From positions 3,658,001-3,722,000 of the forward strand of contig NZ_JAUSQM010000001.1 of the NCBI RefSeq assembly GCF_030811215.1: a stretch of 64,000 nt of DNA, in the 5' to 3' direction. The translations under genes were made by a program, and so were the position numbers. The DNA is from Nocardioides massiliensis (lineage in GTDB: Bacteria; Actinomycetota; Actinomycetes; Propionibacteriales; Nocardioidaceae). Below the pieces are notes generated by a model, which worked only from the letters and a program-made list of their open reading frames with translations, made no database searches and was not told the DNA's origin. This document shows positions 57,052 through 64,000 of this stretch, in pieces. Numbering within the stretch: the stretch's first letter is position 1; every line of letters begins with the position of its first letter.

Positions 57052-58521
57052 TCACCCGGCCGCGACCGCAGGTCCGGCGGCGTCCGCGTCCGTCCCCTGA
57101 GATGGACCGGTCCAGCCGACGTCGGTGCGCAGGAGGTCGTCCTCGGTCTCGCGGCGTACGACGACCCGCGCCACCCCGTCGCGGACGGCGACGACCGGCG
57201 GCCGCAGCGCGTGGTTGTAGTTGCTGGCCATCGAGCGGCAGTAGGCGCCGGTCCCCGGCACGGCGACCAGGTCGCCGGGAGCGATGTCTCCGGGCAGGAA
57301 CTCGTCCTTGACCACGATGTCGCCGGCCTCGCAGTGCTTGCCGACGACCCGCGACAGGATCGGGGTCGCGTGGGACGAACGGCTGGCCAGCGTGCAGCTG
57401 TAGTCGGCGTCGTAGAGCGCGGTGCGGATGTTGTCGCTCATGCCGCCGTCGACCGACACGTAGGTGCGGCGGGCGCCGCCGTCGAGCGCCACCGGCTTCA
57501 CCGTGCCGACGGCGTAGACCGTGCACATCGCCGGCCCGACGATCGCCCGACCGGGCTCGATCGACAGCCGCGGGACCGGCAGGTCGAGTGCGCGGCACTC
57601 GTAGGCGACGATCGCCGACATCTCCTCGGCCAGCCGCTGCGGGGTGCTCGGGTCGTCCTGGGTGGTGTAGGCGATGCCGAAGCCACCCCCGAGGTCCATC
57701 TCGGGCATCTGTACGCCGAGCTCGCGCGCGACGGTCGCGTGCAGCGCGAGCACGCGTCGCGCAGCGACCTCGAACCCCGAGGAGTCGAAGATCTGCGAGC
57801 CGATGTGCGAGTGCAGACCGAGCAGCAGTAGCCCGCCGCCGTCACCCTCGGGCGCGGCCGCCTGCACGCGGCGTACGGCCTCGAGGGCGTCACCGCTGGT
57901 GATGGAGAAGCCGAACTTCTGGTCCTCGTGCGCGGTCGCGATGTATTCGTGCGTGTGCGCCTCCACCCCGGCGGTCACGCGCACCATCACCCCCACCCGA
58001 CGGCCGGTCCGGGCGGCGATCTCCGCCACCCGCTCGACCTCCAGGAAGGAGTCCACGACGATCCGCCCGACCCCGGCCTCCACGGCCCGGGCGAGCTCCG
58101 CGCCGGTCTTGTTGTTGCCGTGGTAGCCGATGAACGCTGGCTCGAAGCCCGCCGCCAGTGCCACCGTGAGCTCTCCGGCCGAGCAGACGTCGAGACGCAG
58201 CCCCTCCTCCGCCACCCAGCGCGCGACGGTGGTGCAGAGGAACGCCTTGCCGGCGTAGTAGACGTCGTAGTCGGCGAACGCGTCGCGGAAGGCGGCGGCG
58301 CGCTGGCGGAAGTCCACCTCGTCGAGGACGTACGCCGGCGACCCGTGCTCCGCGACCAGGTCGGTCATCGGGACGCCCCCGACCTCGAGGACCCCGTCGA
58401 CCTTGCGGGCGGTGGACGACCACAGGTGCGCGACCAGGTCGTTGACGTCCGCCGGCACCTGCAGCCACGTCGGGCCACGAGCGCCCTCGGCGTGGGCCCA
58501 ACCGGCCTCATGTGCACGCAT
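57052..58521 (-). CDS. lysA: diaminopimelate decarboxylase
   Basis: 489 residues. The PLP Lys is in DVYYAGKAFLCTTVARW; EHEFITH-like motifs include LLGLHSHIGSQIFDSSGFEVA and MDLGGGFGIAYT; the cofactor contact EPGRAIVG and the active-site Cys context GKHCEAGD are present. Last step of lysine synthesis. About 35 extra N-terminal residues are common in actinobacteria. Confidence 0.95.
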   Translation of the reverse strand: MRAHEAGWAHAEGARGPTWLQVPADVNDLVAHLWSSTARKVDGVLEVGGVPMTDLVAEHGSPAYVLDEVDFRQRAAAFRDAFADYDVYYAGKAFLCTTVARWVAEEGLRLDVCSAGELTVALAAGFEPAFIGYHGNNKTGAELARAVEAGVGRIVVDSFLEVERVAEIAARTGRRVGVMVRVTAGVEAHTHEYIATAHEDQKFGFSITSGDALEAVRRVQAAAPEGDGGGLLLLGLHSHIGSQIFDSSGFEVAARRVLALHATVARELGVQMPEMDLGGGFGIAYTTQDDPSTPQRLAEEMSAIVAYECRALDLPVPRLSIEPGRAIVGPAMCTVYAVGTVKPVALDGGARRTYVSVDGGMSDNIRTALYDADYSCTLASRSSHATPILSRVVGKHCEAGDIVVKDEFLPGDIAPGDLVAVPGTGAYCRSMASNYNHALRPPVVAVRDGVARVVVRRETEDDLLRTDVGWTGPSQGTDADAAGPAVAAG

Positions 58522-58530
58522 GACAGCCCC

Positions 58531-60195
58531 TCACATCCGCTCGGGCGCCGAGACGCCGAGCAGGTGCAGTCCGTTGGCGAGGACGACGCGGGTCGCGGCG
58601 ACCAGCAGCAGCCGCGCGCGGTGCAGGTCGCCCGCCTCCTCATCACCCATCGGCAGCACCCGGCAGTTGTCGTAGAAGCGGTGGTAGATCCCCGCGGTCT
58701 CCTCGAGGTAGCGCGCGACCCGGTGCGGCTCGCGTAGCTCGGCGGCCGCGGCCACCACCCGCGGGAACTCCGCGAGGGCACGTAGCAGCTCGCCCTCCTT
58801 CTCGTGGACGAGCGTGCTGGTGTCGACCTGGTCGTCAGCGGTCAGACCGAGGTCGGCGGCGTTGCGCAGCAGGGACGCGACCCGGGCGTGGGCGTACTGC
58901 ACGTAGTAGACCGGGTTGTCGTTCGACGCCTTGGTCCACAGGTCGAGGTCGATGTCGATGTTGGAGTCGGAGCTGTAGCGCGCGAGCACGTAGCGCGCGG
59001 CGTCCACCCCGAGCGCTCCGACGATGTCGTCGATCGTCACGACGGTGCCGGCGCGCTTCGACATCCGCATGGGCTCGCCGTCGCGGACCAGGTTGACCAT
59101 CTGGCCGATGAGGATCTCGAGGTTCGTGCCCGGCTGGTCGCCGAACGCCGCGCACATCGCCATCATCCGGCCGACGTACCCGTGGTGGTCGGCACCGAGC
59201 ATGATCAGACAGCGGTCGAACCCGCGCTCGCGCTTGTCGAGGTAGTAGGCCAGGTCGCCCGAGAGGTAGGCGCCCTGCCCGTCGGACTTGATGATCACCC
59301 GGTCCTTGTCGTCGCCGAAGCGCTCGGTGGCGAGCCAGACCGCCCCGTCCTGCTCGTAGACGTTGCCGAGCTCGCGCAGCCGGTCGACGGCACGGCCGAC
59401 GGCGCCGCTCCTGTGGAGGTCGTCCTCGTGGAAGTAGACGTCGAAGTCGACGCCGAAGTCGTGGAGGCTCTGCTTGATCTCGGCGAACATCATCTCGACG
59501 CCGAGCGCGCGGAAGACCTCCTGCGCCTCGGCGTCGGGCAGGCCCGGCGCGTCCGGGCGCTGCGCGACGATGGCCGCGGCGATGTCGTGGATGTACTGCC
59601 CGCCGTAGCCGTCCTCGGGCACGGCCTCGCCGCGGGCGCTGGCCAGGAGCGAGGAGCTGAACCGGTCGATCTGCGAGCCGTGGTCGTTGAAGTAGTACTC
59701 GCGAGTGACCTGCGCGCCCGAGGCCGTGAAGATCCGGCCCAGCGCGTCGCCCACGGCCGCCCATCGGACGCCGCCGAGATGGATCGGCCCGGTCGGGTTC
59801 GCGGAGACGAACTCGAGGTTGATCCGCTCGCCGGCGAACGCGTCGTTGGCGCCGTACCGCTCCCCTGCGCGGACGACCTGCGCGGCGACCTGGCCCTGCG
59901 CGCCGGCATCGACGGTGATGTTGAGGAAGCCCGGACCGGCGACCTCGACGCCACCGACCCCCGCCTGCTCCGCGAGCCGCTCGGCGAGCGTCGCAGCGAG
60001 CTCGCGCGGGTTGGTGCCGGCCTTCTTCGCCAGCTGCAGCGCGACGTTGGTCGCGTAGTCGCCGTGACCCTTCTGGCGGGGTCGCTCGATCGTGACGTCC
60101 TGGGGTACGTCGGCGGCGTCGAGGGCGATGGCACCGTCGGCGACGAGTCCGGTCAGGACGTCGCGGACAGCGGTGGCGAGCTGGTCAGGGGTCAC
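58531..60195 (-). CDS. argS: arginyl-tRNA synthetase
   Basis: 554 residues. An N-terminal Add-1-type domain (about 1-90) precedes the HIGH-like motif ([17 protein letters not shown]). [15 protein letters not shown] is the KMSKS region (KRAG form, usual in ArgRS). C-terminal DALR anticodon domain ([18 protein letters not shown] onward). The lysA start lies 9 bases after its stop. A tRNA-Arg gene lies 98 bases away on the opposite strand. Confidence 0.95.
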   Translation of the reverse strand: MTPDQLATAVRDVLTGLVADGAIALDAADVPQDVTIERPRQKGHGDYATNVALQLAKKAGTNPRELAATLAERLAEQAGVGGVEVAGPGFLNITVDAGAQGQVAAQVVRAGERYGANDAFAGERINLEFVSANPTGPIHLGGVRWAAVGDALGRIFTASGAQVTREYYFNDHGSQIDRFSSSLLASARGEAVPEDGYGGQYIHDIAAAIVAQRPDAPGLPDAEAQEVFRALGVEMMFAEIKQSLHDFGVDFDVYFHEDDLHRSGAVGRAVDRLRELGNVYEQDGAVWLATERFGDDKDRVIIKSDGQGAYLSGDLAYYLDKRERGFDRCLIMLGADHHGYVGRMMAMCAAFGDQPGTNLEILIGQMVNLVRDGEPMRMSKRAGTVVTIDDIVGALGVDAARYVLARYSSDSNIDIDLDLWTKASNDNPVYYVQYAHARVASLLRNAADLGLTADDQVDTSTLVHEKEGELLRALAEFPRVVAAAAELREPHRVARYLEETAGIYHRFYDNCRVLPMGDEEAGDLHRARLLLVAATRVVLANGLHLLGVSAPERM

Positions 60196-60293
60196 CGGCC
60201 CAGCGTATCGACGCCGCCCCGATTCGCCGGGCCCCGCCCTCCGGCTGTAGAGTCCCGCCCAGCCCGGCCGGCAGTTCTGCTGCGCCGGGCTTC

Positions 60294-60366
60294 GCCTCCG
60301 TAGCTCAGGGGATAGAGCACTGGTTTCCGGTACCAGGAGTCGCAGGTTCGAATCCTGCCGGGGGCA
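60294..60366 (+). tRNA. tRNA-Arg(CCG)
   Basis: 73 nucleotides. Acceptor arms GCCTCCG and CGGGGGC pair with one G-T; the D arm holds AGCTCAGGGGATAGAGC. Anticodon stem CTGGT/ACCAG with loop TTCCGGT gives anticodon CCG. T arm GCAGG-TTCGAAT-CCTGC. No CCA is encoded. Confidence 0.95.
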
Positions 60367-60378
60367 CTTTTTCGCCCG

Positions 60379-61293
60379 TCAGCCGCAGCCGCCCTCCAGG
60401 CGCGCGTCCCGACCCGCCTTCCGCGCGAAGCGCCGCGCCTGTCCCAGGTCCGGGAACACCACGCTCGCCGCTCCGGCCATGCCGGTGCCGCCGCGCAGCA
60501 CGCAGGCGCGCACGCGGGCCGGCCGGACCTGACCGACGGCGTGCGCCAGCCGGAAGGCCTCGATCGGACCGAGGTTGGTCGACAGGTTGCGGATCGCCGC
60601 GAGGGTGCCGCGCTCCATGAAGCCGGGCCGGTCCACCTTGCTCCGGATCTCCCGCAGGATCCCGAACATCGCCCGCTGCTGGTTGGCCGAACGGTCGAAG
60701 TCCCCGCGGGGGAACGGCTTGCGGAGCCGGGCGAACACGTGGGCCTGCAGACCGTTGAGCCGGTTCTTCCCGACCCGGTAGCCGCGCGGCCGGACGACGT
60801 CGGAGAACGCGTACTGCGAGTTGACCGTGATGCCGCCGATGGCGTCGACCATGCGCTCGAAGCCGCCGAAGCTGGTCACCATCACGTAGTCGGGGCGCAA
60901 CCCGGTCATGCCCGCCACGGTGCGAGCCATCAGCTCCGGCCCGCCGAACGTGAGGGCGGCGTTGACCCGGTTGCGGCCGTGGCCGGGGATGTCGACGTAG
61001 GAGTCGCGCGGGATGCCGAGCGCGGCCGCGTGCCCGGTCCGGGCGTTGAGGCCGACCAGCTGGATCGCGTCGGCACGGCTGCGCAGGACCGGCTGGCCCG
61101 GACGCGCGTCGGAGCCGATCGCGAGGATCCAGGTGACCGCCGGATCGCGGCCGATCCCCTGGGCCCGGCCGTCGTCGGACGCGACCCGCACCAGGGCGGC
61201 GGGCGGCTCGACGTACGCCGAGTCCGGCACGGTGGTGCCGACGAGCGCCAGCACCAGACCGAGCGGAAGCCAGCGCAGCAGGACCTTCCTCAT
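60379..61293 (-). CDS. LytR-CpsA-Psr (LCP) family protein
   Basis: 304 residues. An N-terminal signal or anchor helix (LLRWLPLGLVLALVGTTVP) is followed by the LCP core: WILAIGSDARPG, RADAIQLVGLNART, LGIPRDSYVDIPGHGRNRVNAALTFGG, IGGITVNSQYAF, RLNGLQAHVFARLR. LCP proteins attach polymers to peptidoglycan outside the membrane. Its ATG overlaps the lipoprotein gene stop by 4 bases. Confidence 0.9.
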   Translation of the reverse strand: MRKVLLRWLPLGLVLALVGTTVPDSAYVEPPAALVRVASDDGRAQGIGRDPAVTWILAIGSDARPGQPVLRSRADAIQLVGLNARTGHAAALGIPRDSYVDIPGHGRNRVNAALTFGGPELMARTVAGMTGLRPDYVMVTSFGGFERMVDAIGGITVNSQYAFSDVVRPRGYRVGKNRLNGLQAHVFARLRKPFPRGDFDRSANQQRAMFGILREIRSKVDRPGFMERGTLAAIRNLSTNLGPIEAFRLAHAVGQVRPARVRACVLRGGTGMAGAASVVFPDLGQARRFARKAGRDARLEGGCG

Positions 61294-61967
61294 GCGTCAC
61301 CTCCAGGAGCAGCAGGAGCGCGCAGCGGACCCGAGGACCGCTCGAGGTCGTAGCCGAAGATCCGGAACGTCCGGTCGGGGGCGCGGGTCAGCAGCAGCCG
61401 GCCGGCGATCCGCACGCGCTGCACCGCACCGTCGACATCGGTCACCCGCAGGACCAGGCGCACCCGCGCGGTGCCGCCGATCATCTTGCGCCGGGGCGCG
61501 AGCGCTCGGACCCGGACCTCCTGGCGCACCGGGACCACCGACGCGATGCGTGCACCCCGGTCGGCGTGGGTGAGCAGCCCGAGGTCGCGCCGGGCCAGGC
61601 GCGTGGCCGCGGGTGTGAAGTGCGTCCAGGCGTCGGCGTACCGGGTGCGGGGGAAGTCGCCGAGGAAGGCGCCCTCGAGATAACCGCCGACGGTGCTCTC
61701 CACGCGCGCGGTGGCGATCTTCCGGGCCGCGCGCGGCAGCCGGCCCGCCGCGTCGGCGATCGTGACGTCGAGGGGCGCCGCCTGCGGCTGGGGCGTCGGC
61801 GTCGCGGTGGCCGACGGCGTCGGGGACGGCGAGGGGGGCGGCGGATCGTCCTCGGTGCACCCTGTCACGATGAGCGCGAGTGCAAGGGCGAGAACGGGTG
61901 CGACAACCGGGGTGGACGTGGTCGCTGGGACCTGCAGACGGGGTCTGCGTAGGGCCACGACGAGCAT
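61290..61967 (-). CDS. putative lipoprotein
   Basis: 225 residues; AGGAAGGA before ATG 61967 supports this start. Signal peptide with lipobox ALIVTGC, then a Pro/Ser/Thr linker, then a domain LPRAARKIATARVESTVGGYLEGAF... that ends RIFGYDLERSSG. No family recognised. It is coupled to the LCP gene and likely acts with it at the cell envelope (inference). Confidence 0.8.
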   Translation of the reverse strand: MLVVALRRPRLQVPATTSTPVVAPVLALALALIVTGCTEDDPPPPSPSPTPSATATPTPQPQAAPLDVTIADAAGRLPRAARKIATARVESTVGGYLEGAFLGDFPRTRYADAWTHFTPAATRLARRDLGLLTHADRGARIASVVPVRQEVRVRALAPRRKMIGGTARVRLVLRVTDVDGAVQRVRIAGRLLLTRAPDRTFRIFGYDLERSSGPLRAPAAPGGDA

Positions 61968-62072
61968 TCCTTCCTGGGGTGAGGACCAGCGTGCGGATCC
62001 TTGCGGTGACGGACTAGCCTTGGAGCCGCACCCACACACTCGCATGACGCACCGGAAGAGGCGAACGCAGCC

Positions 62073-64000
62073 GTGCCCGAGTCACCCCGTGACCGCTCCT
62101 CTGACACCTCCGTAGACACCGCGACCGCCCCGGGCACCGACTTCGGTGCCAACGAGTGGCTGGTCGAGGAGATGTACGAGGCCTACCAACGGGATCCGTC
62201 CAGTGTCGATCCCGCGTGGCACGAGTACTTCGCGAACCAGGGCGCGACCAACGGCGCGTCCACCGCCACCGCCGGCTCGAGCCGGTCCCCCGGCGCGAAG
62301 CCGGCGGCACGCGCCACGGCCCCCGAGCAGGGCGGCGACGCCGCCGAGGCCCCGGTCGCCTCCGGCGTCCCGGCCGCCGAGCGCAAGCCCTCGTCGTCCT
62401 CCTCCGACGCGGCCGCCCAGGGCGACTCGCGCACGAAGGTCGAGGCCAAGGCGCAGAAGCAGACCACCCAGCGCAACGAGAAGGCCGCGACGTCGGCCTC
62501 GCGACCCGCTACCCCGCCGGTCTCCAAGCAGCCCGAGAAGCACGAGGAGCCCGAGGCCGACAAGGAGCCCGAGGTCACCGTCCTTCGCGGTGCGCCGGCG
62601 CGCACCGCGAAGAACATGGACATCAGCCTGTCCGTGCCGACCGCGACCAGCGTGCGCAACATCCCGGTCAAGCTCCTCATCGACAACCGCACGGTGATCA
62701 ACAACCACCTGGCGCGCGCACGCGGCGGCAAGGTGTCGTTCACCCACCTCATCGGCTTCGCGCTGGTGCGGGCGCTCGCCGGCATGCCGGAGATGAACGC
62801 GTCGTACGACGAGATCGACGGCAAGCCGCACCTGGTCACGCCTGCCCACGTCAACCTCGGCCTGGCCATCGACCAGCAGAAGTCCGACGGCACCCGCCAG
62901 CTGCTCGTGCCCTCCATCAAGGCAGCGGAGTCGATGGACTTCGCGCAGTTCTGGACCGCCTACGAGGACGTCGTCCGCAAGGCGCGCAACAACAAGCTCA
63001 CCGTCGCCGACTTCCAGGGCACCTCCGTCAGCCTCACCAACCCCGGCACCATCGGCACCAGCCACTCGGTGCCGCGGTTGATGAAGGGCCAGGGCACGAT
63101 CATCGGCGTCGGCTCGATGGACTACCCGCCGGAGTTCCAGGGCGCCTCCGAGGAGACCCTCACCCGCAACGCGGTCAGCAAGATCATGACGCTGACCTCG
63201 ACCTACGACCACCGGGTCATCCAGGGCGCGCAGTCGGGCGAGTTCCTCCGTCGCATCCACCAGCTGCTCATCGGCGAGGAGGGTTTCTACGACGACATCT
63301 TCCGGTCGCTGCGGATCCCCTACGAGCCGATCCGCTGGGCTGCTGACATCTCGACCAACCACGACGACGAGATCAGCAAGCAGGCGCGCATCCTCGAGCT
63401 GATCCACGCCTACCGCGTGCGCGGCCACATCATGGCCGACACCGACCCCCTCGAGTACCGCCAGCGCAGCCACCCCGATCTCGAGGTGGAGACGCACGGG
63501 CTGACCCTGTGGGACCTCGACCGCGAGTTCGCGACCGGGTCCTTCGGCGGCAACAACCGCCCGTTCATGAAGCTGCGCGACATCCTGGGGACGCTGCGCG
63601 ACTCCTACTGCCGCACGGTCGGCATCGAGTACATGCACATCCAGGACCCCGAGCAGCGCCGGTGGATCCAGGAGCGCGTGGAGCGGCCGCACCAGAAGCC
63701 GCCGCGCGAGGAGCAGCTGCGCATCCTGCTCAAGCTCAACCAGGCCGAAGCCTTCGAGACCTTCCTGCAGACGAAGTTCGTCGGGCAGAAGCGGTTCAGC
63801 CTCGAGGGCGGCGAGACCACGATCCCGCTGATCGACGAGATCTGCGAGGCGGCCGCGGAGGAGTCGCTCGACGAGGTGTGCATCGGCATGGCACACCGCG
63901 GTCGGCTCAACGTGCTAGCCAACATCGTCGGCAAGAGCTACGGCCAGATCTTCCGCGAGTTCGAGGGCAACATCGACCCCCGCACCGTGCAGGGCTCCGG
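62073..64000 (+). CDS. kgd: 2-oxoglutarate decarboxylase/dehydrogenase E1-E2 fusion, 5' part
   Basis: About 642 residues visible; the 3' end lies beyond the window. GTG 62073 is chosen because it precedes [23 protein letters not shown], the conserved start. A low-complexity Ala/Lys/Glu linker (about 50-175) leads into the E2-like acyltransferase domain ([50 protein letters not shown]). The ThDP domain begins near 430 ([35 protein letters not shown]). This is the actinobacterial fused enzyme of the TCA cycle. Confidence 0.95.
   Translation, partial: MPESPRDRSSDTSVDTATAPGTDFGANEWLVEEMYEAYQRDPSSVDPAWHEYFANQGATNGASTATAGSSRSPGAKPAARATAPEQGGDAAEAPVASGVPAAERKPSSSSSDAAAQGDSRTKVEAKAQKQTTQRNEKAATSASRPATPPVSKQPEKHEEPEADKEPEVTVLRGAPARTAKNMDISLSVPTATSVRNIPVKLLIDNRTVINNHLARARGGKVSFTHLIGFALVRALAGMPEMNASYDEIDGKPHLVTPAHVNLGLAIDQQKSDGTRQLLVPSIKAAESMDFAQFWTAYEDVVRKARNNKLTVADFQGTSVSLTNPGTIGTSHSVPRLMKGQGTIIGVGSMDYPPEFQGASEETLTRNAVSKIMTLTSTYDHRVIQGAQSGEFLRRIHQLLIGEEGFYDDIFRSLRIPYEPIRWAADISTNHDDEISKQARILELIHAYRVRGHIMADTDPLEYRQRSHPDLEVETHGLTLWDLDREFATGSFGGNNRPFMKLRDILGTLRDSYCRTVGIEYMHIQDPEQRRWIQERVERPHQKPPREEQLRILLKLNQAEAFETFLQTKFVGQKRFSLEGGETTIPLIDEICEAAAEESLDEVCIGMAHRGRLNVLANIVGKSYGQIFREFEGNIDPRTVQGS

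Overview
The window is high-GC chromosomal DNA from an actinobacterium. From recalled knowledge, the gene order argS-lysA-hom-thrC-thrB-rho-rpmE-prfA-prmC-tsaC-wecA-atp operon-DUF2550, with murA, the PduO-type adenosyltransferase, nucS, methylmalonyl-CoA epimerase, thiolase, a thioredoxin-like gene and glgB nearby, is a conserved block in Mycobacterium and Streptomyces. The protein flavour and the short REP-like repeats suggest a Nocardioides-type organism (inference; no search was possible).

Layout. 1-513 is the 3' end of glgB, followed by a NUDIX gene. 1328-9280 is a pile-up of insertion sequences in and beside REP-like repeats. It holds a head-to-tail pair of one IS110 element (IS110-A). 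The first copy is split by an IS3-family element, which is itself split by an IS30-family element. A second, different IS110 element (IS110-B) sits inside a 92-bp REP array. A 128-bp scrap of IS110-A lies at 10244-10371. 9287-24303 is metabolism: YbbN-like protein, CoA hydrolase/transferase, MeaB-thiolase / methylmalonyl-CoA epimerase, pxpABC with an NRAMP-like transporter, a three-subunit molybdenum hydroxylase, and crotonyl-CoA carboxylase/reductase. 24403-34829 carries a coiled-coil filament-type protein, a hydrolase, a 3-hydroxyacyl-CoA dehydrogenase, a broken alanine/glycine symporter, nucS, a PAS histidine kinase, an IS5-family element, ferritin and the MeaA-type ethylmalonyl-CoA mutase. 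34922-39000 holds a STAS protein, murA, the cobalamin adenosyltransferase, an MFS transporter and a DUF2550 gene. 39144-48179 is the ATP synthase operon with its AtpI/AtpZ-like leaders and a WecA/TagO-type transferase. 48185-60195 holds translation and transcription-termination genes (tsaC, prmC, prfA, rpmE, rho), a receiver protein and the threonine/lysine genes plus argS. It closes with tRNA-Arg(CCG), an LCP protein, a lipoprotein and the 5' part of kgd.

How genes work together. Thiolase, hydroxyacyl-CoA dehydrogenase, Ccr, epimerase, the MeaA-type mutase, MeaB and the B12 adenosyltransferase supply most of an ethylmalonyl-CoA pathway with its cofactor support. The pxp genes plus the transporter form a 5-oxoproline salvage unit.

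Most notable observation. The non-coding left end of IS110-A reads like an IS110 bridge RNA. Its two candidate target guides (TATCGAG, and GGGTCT as reverse complement) together spell TATCGAGACCC, the REP motif in which the element sits, and a third segment (CTTACAG) matches the element's own right end. IS110-B hit the same REP motif within a base or two, and its leader also carries a 10-base copy of that motif.
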